A stretch of DNA of 37,957 bases from Streptomyces rochei (GTDB taxonomy: Bacteria > Actinomycetota > Actinomycetes > Streptomycetales > Streptomycetaceae): positions 1,493 to 39,449 of the forward strand of contig MUMD01000108.1 of the NCBI GenBank assembly GCA_002155895.1, given 5' to 3'. The position numbers and the translations under genes were made by a program. This document shows positions 25,420 to 33,461 of the stretch, one piece after another (positions within the stretch are counted from its first letter, which is position 1; each line of letters opens with the position of its first letter). A model generated the notes under the pieces. It worked only from the letters and a program-made list of their open reading frames with translations, did not search any database and was not told where the DNA came from.

Positions 25420-27114
25420 GTGGCGGAACGGAGCACAGCTGCCGTCGACGTGGCAGACAACAGCGGTGACGAGCCGCTGACCGCACAGGCGGACCAGTCC
25501 ACGGCCGACGGGGTGGCCAACAACCGGGAGCGGGACACGGACAGCGACGAGGCACAGGGGAACCCGACGAGCGAGGAACCCGGCAAGGCCTCGCCTCCCG
25601 AACTGCACAGCGGGCACAAGCTCGCCAGACGCTACCGCCTCGAGGAGTGCGTCACCCGTCTGGACGGCTTCAGCAGTTGGCGGGCCGTCGACGAGAAGCT
25701 CCGCCGAGCCGTCGGGGTCCACATCCTCCCCTCGGACCACACGCGCGCCCGCTCCGTGCTGGCCGCGGCGCGTTCCTCCGCGCTGCTCGGCGATCCCCGC
25801 TTCGTCCAGGTCCTCGACGCCGTCGAGGAGAACGACCTCGTCTACGTGGTCCACGAGTGGCTCCCCGACGCCACCGAGCTGACCGCGCTGCTCGCCTCCG
25901 GCCCGCTGGAGGTGTACGACGCCTACCAGATGGTCAGTCAGGTCGCGTCGGCCATGGCGGCGGCCCACCGCGAGGGCCTCGCCCATCTGCGCCTGAGCCC
26001 CAACGCGGTCCTGCGGACGTCGACGGGCCAGTGGCGGATCCGCGGGCTCGCCGTCAACGCCGCACTGCGCGGCATCAATTCCGACACCCCTCAGCGCACC
26101 GACACCGAGGCCATCGGTGCCCTGCTGTACGCCGCGCTCACCCAGCGCTGGCCGTACGAGAGCGACGCCCACGGTCTCGCGGGGCTGCCCAAGGACATCG
26201 GGCTCATCCCGCCGGACCAGGTACGCGCGGGCGTCCACCGCGGGCTGTCCGAGCTGGCCATGCGGGCACTCGCCAACGACGGCGCCACCGCCTCCCGCCA
26301 CGAGTCCCCGTGCACCACGCCGGAGGAGCTGGTGAAGGCGATCGGCGAGATGCCCCGCATCCGGCCGCCGGAGCCCGTGTACACCACCCCGCCCGAGTAC
26401 CAGCGCACCGCGTACCAGCAGGGCGCCTACGGACGTCCGGCACCGCGTCCCGGTGTCACCCAGCCGGTTCCGACGCCGCCGCCCCCGCTGCAGAGCCGTA
26501 CCGGCAAGGCGCTGAAGTGGAGCGTCTCGGCCCTGCTGATCGCCGCGCTCGGTCTGGGCAGCTGGCAGCTGGCGGACGCGCTCATGGAGCGGGGCGGCAA
26601 GGCCGACGACCAGAACCAGACGCAGACGACGGACGGCGGCGACAAGGGCCCCAAGGCACCGGTGACCGGCAAGCCGGTCTCCATCGTCGGCGCCCGCGAC
26701 TTCGACCCCTTCGGCGATCAGTCCGAGAAGCCGTCCCAGATAAAGAACGTCTACGACGACAGTCCGTCGACCTATTGGCAGACCGACTACTACTACAGCT
26801 CCGACTTCGGCCGCCTCAAGTCAGGGGTCGGCGTGATCGTGGACCTCGGCAAGGTCCAGCAGGTCGGGAAGGTGACCGTCTCCTTCGTCGGGAGCACGTC
26901 CGTCGAGCTGCGCAGCGCGGGCAAGGACGCCACCACGGAGCCGGCCTCCTTCGACGCTTACAGCAAGGTCGCCGAAGGCTCGGGGACGACGGTGGAACTC
27001 AAGCCGGGCAAGGCTCTGCAGAGCCGGTACCTCCTGGTGTGGCTCACCGACCTGCCGATGCAATCGGACGGTCAGTGGCGCGGCCGCCTGGCGGACATCA
27101 AGGTGACCAGCTGA
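25420..27114 (+). CDS. Membrane pseudokinase with extracellular carbohydrate-binding-like domain
   Basis: The 564-residue protein has a disordered N-terminus (1-60), a kinase-like domain (about 68-310), a proline-rich linker, one membrane segment (about 365-386) and an extracellular domain (about 417-564). Catalytic residues are missing. The VAIK lysine region reads AVGVHIL. The HRDLKPxN loop reads HLRLSPNA (189-196), losing Asp and Lys. There is no DFG. The outer part (NVYDDSPSTYWQTDYYYSSDF, then GVGVIVDLGK) resembles a discoidin/galactose-binding fold. This is the C-terminal half of mycobacterial MviN as a separate protein, so it probably binds MurJ and an FHA protein. The GTG at 25420 follows GGGGAGG. 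Confidence 0.85.
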   Translation: MAERSTAAVDVADNSGDEPLTAQADQSTADGVANNRERDTDSDEAQGNPTSEEPGKASPPELHSGHKLARRYRLEECVTRLDGFSSWRAVDEKLRRAVGVHILPSDHTRARSVLAAARSSALLGDPRFVQVLDAVEENDLVYVVHEWLPDATELTALLASGPLEVYDAYQMVSQVASAMAAAHREGLAHLRLSPNAVLRTSTGQWRIRGLAVNAALRGINSDTPQRTDTEAIGALLYAALTQRWPYESDAHGLAGLPKDIGLIPPDQVRAGVHRGLSELAMRALANDGATASRHESPCTTPEELVKAIGEMPRIRPPEPVYTTPPEYQRTAYQQGAYGRPAPRPGVTQPVPTPPPPLQSRTGKALKWSVSALLIAALGLGSWQLADALMERGGKADDQNQTQTTDGGDKGPKAPVTGKPVSIVGARDFDPFGDQSEKPSQIKNVYDDSPSTYWQTDYYYSSDFGRLKSGVGVIVDLGKVQQVGKVTVSFVGSTSVELRSAGKDATTEPASFDAYSKVAEGSGTTVELKPGKALQSRYLLVWLTDLPMQSDGQWRGRLADIKVTS

Positions 27115-27131
27115 GGGGCCTGCCGTGCGAA

Positions 27132-27139
27132 GGGGGGGG
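27132..27139 (+). repeat. Eight-G homopolymer in the sigM ribosome-binding region
   Basis: A run of eight G residues lies 4 bp upstream of the sigM ATG and overlaps its Shine-Dalgarno. Such runs are prone to slippage, so spacing between the ribosome-binding site and start could vary. Confidence 0.7.
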
Positions 27140-27143
27140 TGTG

Positions 27144-27887
27144 ATGGCGGACAGCGCGAACCATGACGACGTCAGCGATCAGGACCTCCTGGCTCGCCAT
27201 GTCGCCGGGGACCCCGACGCCTTCGGGGAGATCGTCCGCCGTCACCGCGACCGTCTGTGGGCCGTGGCCCTGCGGACACTGAGAGACCGCGAGGAGGCCG
27301 CCGACGCCGTCCAGGACGCGCTTGTCTCCGCCTACCGGGCCGCCCACACCTTCCGCGGCCAGGCGGCCGTCACCACCTGGCTGCACCGGATCACCGTCAA
27401 CGCCTGTCTGGACCGCGCCCGCAAGGCCGCCTCGCGCAAGACCGCTCCCGTCGACGACACCGAACGGCTCGACCAGCTCCTGGAGCCGCACGAATCGGCA
27501 TCCGCCCCGGCCGAACGCAACGACCTGCACCGTCAGCTGCTGGAGGCGCTGGGCACCCTGCCGGCCGACCAGCGGGCGGCTCTCGTCCTGGTGGACATGC
27601 AGGGCTATCCCGTCGCGGAGGCGGCCCGCATCCTCGACGTGCCGACCGGCACGGTCAAGAGCCGCTGCGCCCGCGGCAGAGCCAGACTCCTCCCGCTGCT
27701 GACCCACCTGCGCCCGGACGGCAGTGGCGGGGCCGAGAAGGCCGGCCGGGGCGGGAAAGCCGACGACGAACGGAACCGGACTCCGGGGCCATCCGTCCCA
27801 CCGGCAGCGGAGCCGCGCCGGGCGGGCACGCAGGACACGGGACCGAGTGATTCAGCCGCAGTGAAGGGCGGAGGTGGACGAGCGTGA
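27144..27887 (+). CDS. sigM: ECF RNA polymerase sigma factor SigM
   Basis: The 247-residue protein is an extracytoplasmic-function sigma factor. Sigma region 2 covers about residues 13-85 (DLLARHVAGDPDAFGEIVRR, then TTWLHRITVNACLDRAR), and region 4 about 134-186 (LPADQRAALVLVDMQGYPVAE, then TGTVKSRCARGRARL). The last 55 residues are a disordered Gly/Pro/Arg tail. The ATG at 27144 is preferred; a GTG three bases upstream is an alternative. It follows the pseudokinase gene by 29 bp and overlaps its anti-sigma gene by 4 bp, so the two are translationally coupled. In S. coelicolor the same gene, upstream of trxBA, is linked to development and osmotic/redox stress. Confidence 0.95.
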   Translation: MADSANHDDVSDQDLLARHVAGDPDAFGEIVRRHRDRLWAVALRTLRDREEAADAVQDALVSAYRAAHTFRGQAAVTTWLHRITVNACLDRARKAASRKTAPVDDTERLDQLLEPHESASAPAERNDLHRQLLEALGTLPADQRAALVLVDMQGYPVAEAARILDVPTGTVKSRCARGRARLLPLLTHLRPDGSGGAEKAGRGGKADDERNRTPGPSVPPAAEPRRAGTQDTGPSDSAAVKGGGGRA

Positions 27888-28759
27888 CGTCGTCGACGAC
27901 AGACATGACCGGGCACCCGGACGTCGCGGAGATCTCCGACCTCGCCGAGGGCCTGCTCCCACCGTCCCGGACCACGGTCCTGCGACGGCACCTGGAGAGC
28001 TGCGAGCACTGCGCGGAGGTGTACGCGTCCCTGGAGGAGATTCAGGGACTGCTCGGCACACTGCCGGGGCCGTCGCGGATGCCCGACGACGTGGTCGCCC
28101 GGATCGACGCCGCCCTCGCCGCCGAAGCACCGCCGATCGTGCCGGGCGACGACAGCAGCGACGCGCATGTTTCACGTGAAACACCGCCCCCCGCGGACCG
28201 TCCGACCGGCAGCGCCCGTCCCTCCACCACCGGTCCGGGGCGCAAGGAACGGCGGCGAGGGGGACGCCGCAGGGTCGCCGTACTCGGCGCCGTGGCCGCC
28301 GCTGCCACGCTCGGACTCGGCTCCGTCATCGTCTCGTCCCTCACCGCCGGCGACCCGGCCGACGACACGGCCCACGGACAGCAGACCGCGCTCGCGGACA
28401 CCTTCTCCGAGGCGAAACTCAAGGAGCAGGTCGCCGGACTCGTCTCCGACGACCCGAGCACCCGCAACGGTCCGCGCACTCCGCGCAGCTTCGGCATGGA
28501 GTCCGAGACGGGCGCCGAGAACCACGTCTTCACACAGCCGACGGTTCCCGAGTGCGTCCAGCGGGGAATCGGCCGGGACGACGCGGCGATCGCCACCCAG
28601 GAAGGCGTCTACAAGGGCAAGGAAGCGCTGCTCGTGGTGGTGCCGGACGCCACGAACGACAGCCGGGTCACCGCCTACATCGTCGAGTCGGCGTGTGTGG
28701 ACCAGCCCGCGGTCGGCAAGGCCAAGGTGCTGCTGAAGCAGTCCTACACCCGTTCCTGA
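27884..28759 (+). CDS. rsmA: Anti-sigma-M factor, zinc-finger (ZAS) type, membrane-bound
   Basis: The 291-residue protein binds and silences SigM. The N-terminal ZAS motif is HLESCEHC (His36, Cys40, Cys43). In S. coelicolor RsmA a [2Fe-2S] cluster, not zinc, has been reported as the cofactor. A disordered linker (about 85-128) contains VSRET (96-100), encoded by a parS site, and then a very basic stretch KERRRGGRRR. One membrane segment follows (131-154). The outer domain has two cysteines (PECVQ, SACVD). The GTG start overlaps the sigM stop (GTGA at 27884-27887). Confidence 0.92.
   Translation: MTSSTTDMTGHPDVAEISDLAEGLLPPSRTTVLRRHLESCEHCAEVYASLEEIQGLLGTLPGPSRMPDDVVARIDAALAAEAPPIVPGDDSSDAHVSRETPPPADRPTGSARPSTTGPGRKERRRGGRRRVAVLGAVAAAATLGLGSVIVSSLTAGDPADDTAHGQQTALADTFSEAKLKEQVAGLVSDDPSTRNGPRTPRSFGMESETGAENHVFTQPTVPECVQRGIGRDDAAIATQEGVYKGKEALLVVVPDATNDSRVTAYIVESACVDQPAVGKAKVLLKQSYTRS
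28169..28182. promoter_or_regulatory. parS: parS site 6, inside rsmA
   Basis: Exact GTTTCACGTGAAAC within the rsmA coding sequence, read in frame as Val96-Ser-Arg-Glu-Thr100 in the disordered linker between the cofactor domain and the membrane segment. Confidence 0.92.
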
Positions 28760-28810
28760 ACGCGCGCTCGGTCCTCGTCTCTCGTGTGATGCCGTGTGCC
28801 CGGACACAGC

Positions 28811-28838
28811 GGGAATGCGCGCCCCTTAGGATCCGTTG
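28811..28838 (+). promoter_or_regulatory. SigR-type promoter of trxBA
   Basis: GGGAAT (28811-28816) is followed after exactly 18 bp by GTTG (28835-28838). This matches the GGAAT-N18-GTT consensus of SigR, the thiol-oxidative-stress sigma factor that drives trxBA in S. coelicolor. Transcription would begin about 65 bp upstream of the trxB start. Confidence 0.85.
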
Positions 28839-28908
28839 GGTGGGGTGAGAGCACCGAGAGGGTTCCACCCGGCCCTGAAGACGCAGTCCAGAGACGAGGA
28901 ATGAAGCC

Positions 28909-29880
28909 GTGAGCGACGTCCGAAACGTGATCATCATCGGCTCCGGGCCCGCCGGCTACACGGCGGCGCTGTACACCGCGCGCGCGTCGCTGAAGCCGCT
29001 GGTGTTCGAGGGCGCCGTCACCGCGGGCGGCGCGCTGATGAACACCACCGAGGTGGAGAACTTCCCGGGCTTCCAGGACGGCATCATGGGCCCCGAGCTC
29101 ATGGACAACATGCGCGCCCAGGCGGAGCGCTTCGGCGCCGAGCTGGTGCCGGACGACGTCGTCGCCGTCGATCTGACCGGCGAGATCAAGACCGTCACCG
29201 ACACCGCGGGGACGGTCCACCGCGCCAAGGCCGTCATCGTCACCACCGGCTCCCAGCACCGCAAGCTCGGTCTGCCGAACGAGGACGCGCTCTCCGGACG
29301 CGGCGTCTCGTGGTGCGCGACCTGCGACGGCTTCTTCTTCAAGGACCAGGACATCGCCGTGATCGGTGGCGGTGACACCGCGATGGAGGAGGCCACGTTC
29401 CTCTCCCGTTTCGCCAAGTCCGTGACGATCGTCCACCGCCGTGACACCCTGCGCGCCTCCAAGGCGATGCAGGAGCGCGCCTTCGCCGATCCCAAGATCA
29501 CCTTCGTCTGGGACAGCGAGGTCGCCGAGGTCCAGGGCGACCAGAAGCTGTCCGGCCTGAAGCTGCGCAATGTGAAGACCGGCGAGCTGTCGGACCTGCC
29601 CGTGACCGGTCTGTTCATCGCGATCGGTCACGACCCGCGCACCGAGCTCTTCAAGGGCCAGCTCGACCTGGACCCGGAGGGCTACCTCAAGGTCGACTCC
29701 CCGTCGACCCGCACCAACCTCACCGGTGTCTTCGCCGCCGGTGATGTGGTCGACCACACCTACCGCCAGGCGATCACCGCCGCAGGCACCGGCTGCTCCG
29801 CCGCCCTCGACGCCGAGCGCTTCCTCGCCGCGCTCACCGACGAGGACAAGGCCGAGCCCGAGAAGACCGCCGCCGTCTGA
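28909..29880 (+). CDS. trxB: Thioredoxin-disulfide reductase
   Basis: The 323-residue flavoenzyme uses NADPH to reduce thioredoxin. The FAD-binding GSGPAG is at residues 11-16, the redox pair Cys136-Ala-Thr-Cys139 is in [10 protein letters not shown], and the NADPH-binding [13 protein letters not shown] follows. The C-terminal FAD motif is GVFAAGDV. The GTG at 28909 follows GACGAGGAATGAAGCC with a usable GAGGAA. It is co-transcribed with trxA, 39 bp downstream, from a SigR-type promoter at 28811-28838. Confidence 0.98.
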   Translation: MSDVRNVIIIGSGPAGYTAALYTARASLKPLVFEGAVTAGGALMNTTEVENFPGFQDGIMGPELMDNMRAQAERFGAELVPDDVVAVDLTGEIKTVTDTAGTVHRAKAVIVTTGSQHRKLGLPNEDALSGRGVSWCATCDGFFFKDQDIAVIGGGDTAMEEATFLSRFAKSVTIVHRRDTLRASKAMQERAFADPKITFVWDSEVAEVQGDQKLSGLKLRNVKTGELSDLPVTGLFIAIGHDPRTELFKGQLDLDPEGYLKVDSPSTRTNLTGVFAAGDVVDHTYRQAITAAGTGCSAALDAERFLAALTDEDKAEPEKTAAV

Positions 29881-29919
29881 CCCACCCACCCCACGCACCA
29901 ACCAGTTAAGGAGCCCGCC

Positions 29920-30252
29920 GTGGCCGGCACCCTGAAGCAAGTGACCGACGACTCCTTCGAGCAGGACGTCCTCAAGAGCGACAAGCCCGTCCTGGTGGAC
30001 TTCTGGGCCGCCTGGTGCGGTCCGTGCCGCCAGATCGCGCCGTCCCTCGAGGCGATCGCCGCCGAGTACGGCGACAAGATCGAGGTCGTCAAGCTCAACA
30101 TCGACGAGAACCCGGGTACGGCGGCCAAGTACGGCGTCATGTCCATCCCGACGCTGAACGTCTACCAGGGTGGCGAGGTCGCCAAGACCATCGTCGGCGC
30201 CAAGCCGAAGGCCGCGATCGTCCGCGACCTTGAGGACTTCATCGCCGAGTAA
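29920..30252 (+). CDS. trxA: Thioredoxin
   Basis: The 110-residue cytosolic disulfide reductase has the active site WCGPC (Cys33, Cys36) in FWAAWCGPCRQIAP, the cis-proline region SIPTLNVYQGG (about 75-85), and the family length. The GTG start follows AAGGAG by 6 nt. It is the second gene of the trxBA operon. A parS site begins one base after its stop codon, followed by a terminator hairpin. Confidence 0.98.
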   Translation: MAGTLKQVTDDSFEQDVLKSDKPVLVDFWAAWCGPCRQIAPSLEAIAAEYGDKIEVVKLNIDENPGTAAKYGVMSIPTLNVYQGGEVAKTIVGAKPKAAIVRDLEDFIAE

Positions 30253-30253
30253 C

Positions 30254-30267
30254 GTTTCACGTGAAAC
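30254..30267. promoter_or_regulatory. parS: parS site 7, directly after trxA
   Basis: Exact GTTTCACGTGAAAC one base after the trxA TAA codon and three bases before the trxA terminator hairpin. It lies in the trxA 3' untranslated region. Confidence 0.92.
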
Positions 30268-30270
30268 ACC

Positions 30271-30300
30271 AAGGGGCCGACCCGTGCGGGTCGGCCCCTT
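30271..30300. terminator. Terminator of trxBA (convergent with GNAT gene)
   Basis: AAGGGGCCGACCC (30271-30283) and GGGTCGGCCCCTT (30288-30300) pair perfectly around GTGC, 18 bp after the trxA stop and 33 bp beyond the stop of the convergent GNAT gene. Confidence 0.85.
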
Positions 30301-30333
30301 CGCTGTGCCTGCGCGCTCGGCACTGCGCCTCTG

Positions 30334-30951
30334 TCACAGCGGCCGCAGCGCCGGTTCCTTCTGTACGGCCCCCAGAAGACGGTCGAGAGCCAGCTCCACG
30401 TCTTCCTTCCAGGAGAGCGTGGAGCGCAGATCCAGTCGTAGCCTCGGATGGCTGGGATGCGGGCGTACGGTCTTGAAGCCCACGGCCAGCAGATGGTCTG
30501 CGGGCAGGAGGCAGGCCGGCTCCTTCCAGCGGGCGTCGCCGAACGCCTCGATCGCCTTGAAGCCTCGCCGCAACAGATCCTTGGCGACCGTCTGCACCAT
30601 CACGCGGCCCAGCCCTTGACCCTGATAGCCGGGCATCACGAAGGCGGTCATCAGCTGCACCGCGTCCGGCGAGACGGGACTGGTGGGGAAAGCCATGGAA
30701 CGCGGCACATAAGCAGGCGGCGCATAGAGGACGAAGCCCACCGGCACATCGTCGACATAGACCACGCGCCCGCATGACCCCCAGTCCAGCAGGACGGCGG
30801 AGATCCAGGACTCCTTCTCCAGACCGGGCGTGCCCGCCTTTACTGCGGCTTCGCCGCTGACGGGGTCCAGCTCCCAGAAGACGCACGAGCGACAGCGCTG
30901 GGGGAGGTCCTGAAGGTTGTCCAGCGTGAGCGGTACGAGCCGGCGCCCCAT
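30334..30951 (-). CDS. GNAT family N-acetyltransferase
   Basis: The 205-residue protein has the GNAT acetyl-CoA loop in VMPGYQGQGLGRVMVQTVAK (about 106-125) and a strand GFVLYAPPAYVPRS before it. The N-terminus has a Cys pair (RCRSCVFWE, Cys20 and Cys23). The substrate is unknown. The ATG at 30951 follows GAGGAA by 9 nt. A gene of this family at the parB side of trxA is usual in Streptomyces; mycobacteria carry cwlM at the corresponding place. Confidence 0.88.
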   Translation of the reverse strand: MGRRLVPLTLDNLQDLPQRCRSCVFWELDPVSGEAAVKAGTPGLEKESWISAVLLDWGSCGRVVYVDDVPVGFVLYAPPAYVPRSMAFPTSPVSPDAVQLMTAFVMPGYQGQGLGRVMVQTVAKDLLRRGFKAIEAFGDARWKEPACLLPADHLLAVGFKTVRPHPSHPRLRLDLRSTLSWKEDVELALDRLLGAVQKEPALRPL

Positions 30952-31097
30952 GAAGGCTGTTCCTCGCTTCCTTCGCCCGCCGCGTCGCGGGCGGCTGTCA
31001 AAGCGCTCCGTTCCCTGAGCAGGCTGCCGATGAACCCACCGACCGCGCCCAGCCCCAAGCCCGCGCTCACCAGTCCGGTCCGGCCCATGGTTCGCAT
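30840..31097 (-). CDS. Possible small membrane-associated protein (uncertain)
   Basis: An 85-codon frame from an ATG at 31097 encodes MRTMGRTGLVSAGLGLG, then AVGGFIGSLLRERSALTAA, a plausible single hydrophobic helix, then an Arg/Ser-rich tail. GAGAGGAAGGCAGGGG lies upstream of the ATG. The last 112 bp overlap the GNAT gene in another frame, and that tail has low-complexity composition typical of a shadow frame. I keep it only as a candidate; the N-terminal half outside the GNAT gene is the more convincing part. An alternative start is at 31142. Confidence 0.3.
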   Translation of the reverse strand: MRTMGRTGLVSAGLGLGAVGGFIGSLLRERSALTAARDAAGEGSEEQPSWGAGSYRSRWTTFRTSPSAVARASSGSWTPSAAKPQ

Positions 31098-31194
31098 GGC
31101 CCCTGCCTTCCTCTCAGAGGTGCTGCCCGGTGCTTGCGCCATCCCGTTCGCATCGTATCCACGAAGGGCTGCGCTCGGCACGGGCGGACGGCAA

Positions 31195-31238
31195 AGGGCG
31201 GGTCGTGTTCCGGTCTGCACCGGGACACGACCCGCCCT
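31195..31238 (-). terminator. Terminator of the parAB operon
   Basis: Two 20-nt arms (31195-31214 and 31219-31238) pair with a single G-T wobble around CTGC. On the minus strand the hairpin is followed by TTTGCC. It lies 43 bp after the parB stop at 31282, and is the strongest hairpin of the 330-bp gap between parB and the GNAT gene. Confidence 0.85.
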
Positions 31239-31281
31239 GTGGGTGAGTGGAGCACCACGCGGCGCGCCACTCACCGATGAC

Positions 31282-32391
31282 TCAGGAGCCGGACTCTTCG
31301 GCTTCGTCGTCCTCGAGGCCCTTCTGCAGCACGGGCCCCTCACCGGGAGCGAGACTTCCGAGAATCCGCTCCAGGTCCTCCATGGAGGCGAACTCGACGG
31401 TGATCTTGCCCTTCTTCTGCCCGAGATCGACCTTCACACGGGTCTCGAAGCGGTCCGAAAGCCTGGTCGCCAGCTCCGAGAGCGCCGGGGAGACCAGCGA
31501 GCCGGCCCGCGGCCCCTTGGTCCGCTGGGGCTTCTGCGGGCGGGAGCCCATCAGGGTCACGATCTCCTCGACCGAGCGCACCGAAAGCCCCTCGGCGACG
31601 ATCCGGTGGGCCAGCCGATCCTGCTCCTCGGGGTCCTCCACGGAGAGCAGCGCCCGGGCATGACCGGCCGAGAGCACCCCGGCGGCCACCCGGTTCTGCA
31701 CCTTCGGAGACAGCTTCAGCAGACGCAGGGTGTTCGAGACCTGGGGGCGGGAACGCCCGATGCGGTCGGCCAGCTGATCATGCGTGCAGTTGAAGTCCTT
31801 GAGGAGCTGGTCGTAAGCGGCAGCCTCTTCGAGGGGATTCAGCTGAGCCCGGTGCAGGTTCTCCAGCAGGGCGTCCAGGAGAAGCTTCTCGTCGTCCGTG
31901 GCACGGACGATGGCCGGGATGCTCTCCATCTCCAGCTCGCGACAGGCCCGGAAGCGCCGCTCACCCATGATGAGCTCGTAGCGGCCGGGGCCGGTCTGAC
32001 GTACCACGACCGGCTGAAGGAGACCGACCTCCCTGATGGAGGTGACGAGCTCGGACAGCGCGTCGTCGTCGAAGTCCTTACGCGGCTGCTTCGGGTTCGG
32101 CGTGATGGCGTCGAGGGGGACCTCCGCGAAGTGAGCCCCCACGGGCACCCTGAGGCCGTCTCCTCCGCCCGGCTCCGAACCAGCCGCCGCCCCGTCTGTT
32201 TCACGTGAAACCGGCGGCAGGGTGGTCACCTTCGCCGCGGCGACTCCCCGGTCGTTCGGCACCAGGGGCATCGCGGCCGGGGACGCGAGACCCGCGTTCC
32301 CCAGCGCTGCCGACGCCACCGACTTCTCCGTCGGAGCATTGGGGATCAGTGCGCCCAGACCACGGCCCAGCCCCCTCCGTCGCTCACTCAC
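31282..32391 (-). CDS. parB: Chromosome-partitioning protein ParB
   Basis: The 369-residue CTPase clamp loads at parS and spreads, organising the origin region for segregation during sporulation. The N-terminal RGLGRGLGALIP (6-17) is the family motif that contacts ParA. The CTP-binding arginine motif GERRFRA is at 143-149. The parS-reading helix-turn-helix covers about 203-225 (THDQLADRIGRSRPQVSNTL). The C-terminal dimer domain ends the protein (TVEFASMEDLERILG). The linker holds VSRET (61-65), encoded by a parS site. The GTG start overlaps the parA stop by 4 bp (GTGA), so the genes are coupled. Confidence 0.97.
   Translation of the reverse strand: MSERRRGLGRGLGALIPNAPTEKSVASAALGNAGLASPAAMPLVPNDRGVAAAKVTTLPPVSRETDGAAAGSEPGGGDGLRVPVGAHFAEVPLDAITPNPKQPRKDFDDDALSELVTSIREVGLLQPVVVRQTGPGRYELIMGERRFRACRELEMESIPAIVRATDDEKLLLDALLENLHRAQLNPLEEAAAYDQLLKDFNCTHDQLADRIGRSRPQVSNTLRLLKLSPKVQNRVAAGVLSAGHARALLSVEDPEEQDRLAHRIVAEGLSVRSVEEIVTLMGSRPQKPQRTKGPRAGSLVSPALSELATRLSDRFETRVKVDLGQKKGKITVEFASMEDLERILGSLAPGEGPVLQKGLEDDEAEESGS
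32198..32211. promoter_or_regulatory. parS: parS site 8, inside parB
   Basis: Exact GTTTCACGTGAAAC within parB, read as Val61-Ser-Arg-Glu-Thr65 in the disordered linker between the ParA-contact motif and the CTPase domain. Confidence 0.92.
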
Positions 32392-33461
32392 TGGATCCCC
32401 TCCACCATGTTCGGATCATTCTGTGCGCCGATGTGGGCGTGCGTCGCGTCATAGCCGACGCCCACCCCCTTGAGCGCGATCTCTCGCGCCGCCTCCAGAT
32501 AGGAGAGGGCACCACTCGATCCTGGATCGTAGGTCAGGACCGTCTGTCCATAGCTCGGGGCCTCGGAAATGCGGACCGAGCGGGGAATGCTCGTCCGGAG
32601 CACCTCATCGCCGAAGTGGCTGCGCACCTCGTCGGCAACCTGGGACGCGAGCCGCGTCCGGCCGTCGTACATGGTGAGCAGGATCGTCGACACGTGCAGG
32701 GTGGGGTTGAGGTGCCCCCGGACCAGGTCGACGTTGCGCAGCAGCTGGCCCAGTCCTTCCAGCGCGTAGTACTCACACTGGATCGGGATCAGGACTTCCT
32801 GCCCCGCGACCAGCGCATTGACCGTCAGCAGACCGAGCGACGGCGGGCAGTCGATCAGGATGTAGTCCAGCGGCTGCTCGTACGCCTGGATCGCCCGCTG
32901 GAGCCGGCTCTCACGTGCCACCAGGGACACCAGCTCGATCTCCGCACCGGCGAGATCGATCGTGGCGGGCGCACAGAAGAGTCCCTCGACGTCGGGGACC
33001 GGCTGAACCACTTCCGAGAGCGGCCTGCTCTCGACCAGGACGTCATAGATGGACGGAACCTCGGCGTGGTGATCGATGCCGAGGGCGGTGGAGGCATTGC
33101 CCTGCGGATCGAGGTCCACGACCAGGACCCGAGCCCCATGCAGCGCGAGCGACGCGGCAAGATTGACGGTCGTCGTCGTCTTGCCCACACCGCCCTTCTG
33201 GTTGGCGACCACCATGACCCTGGTCTGCTCAGGCCGCGGCAGTCCCTCGCCGGCGCGGCCCAGAGCCTCCACCGCCAATTGGGCAGCACGACCGATCGGA
33301 GTGTCGTCCATCGGCGGCGGTGTTTCACGTGAAACATCCGCCCCCGTCGACTCGGCACGGGGACCGGGGACCGGATCGGTCATCGGTCCCGCGATATTGG
33401 CGTCGGACCGCAAGGATTCACTCTCCTCGACTTCAGGCTCGCAATGAACAGAGCCTCCCAT
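32388..33461 (-). CDS. parA: Chromosome-partitioning ATPase ParA
   Basis: The 357-residue Walker-type ATPase moves ParB-bound origins. The deviant Walker A is KGGVGKTT (89-96), with the second motif DLDPQGNAST and DYILIDCPPSLGLLT. Residues 1-80 are a disordered acidic extension including VSRET (43-47) from a parS site. The frame is open up to a GTG at 33635, but that codon lies inside parS site 10, and the extra 58 codons contain two DnaA boxes. I therefore prefer the ATG at 33461 (MGGSVHCEPEVEESE), although it has no strong Shine-Dalgarno. Further in-frame ATGs (MTDPVPG, MDDTPIG) are possible starts. It is followed without a gap by parB. Confidence 0.93.
   Translation of the reverse strand: MGGSVHCEPEVEESESLRSDANIAGPMTDPVPGPRAESTGADVSRETPPPMDDTPIGRAAQLAVEALGRAGEGLPRPEQTRVMVVANQKGGVGKTTTTVNLAASLALHGARVLVVDLDPQGNASTALGIDHHAEVPSIYDVLVESRPLSEVVQPVPDVEGLFCAPATIDLAGAEIELVSLVARESRLQRAIQAYEQPLDYILIDCPPSLGLLTVNALVAGQEVLIPIQCEYYALEGLGQLLRNVDLVRGHLNPTLHVSTILLTMYDGRTRLASQVADEVRSHFGDEVLRTSIPRSVRISEAPSYGQTVLTYDPGSSGALSYLEAAREIALKGVGVGYDATHAHIGAQNDPNMVEGIQ
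33322..33335. promoter_or_regulatory. parS: parS site 9, inside parA
   Basis: Exact GTTTCACGTGAAAC with flanking T and A, read as VSRET (parA residues 43-47 from the ATG at 33461) in the disordered N-terminal extension, just before PPPMDDTPIG. Confidence 0.92.

Noticed and set aside
22326..25619. 1097-codon minus-strand frame opposite murJ
   Set aside because: It is the antisense shadow of murJ and its neighbours; the plus strand encodes MurJ with all its membrane segments.
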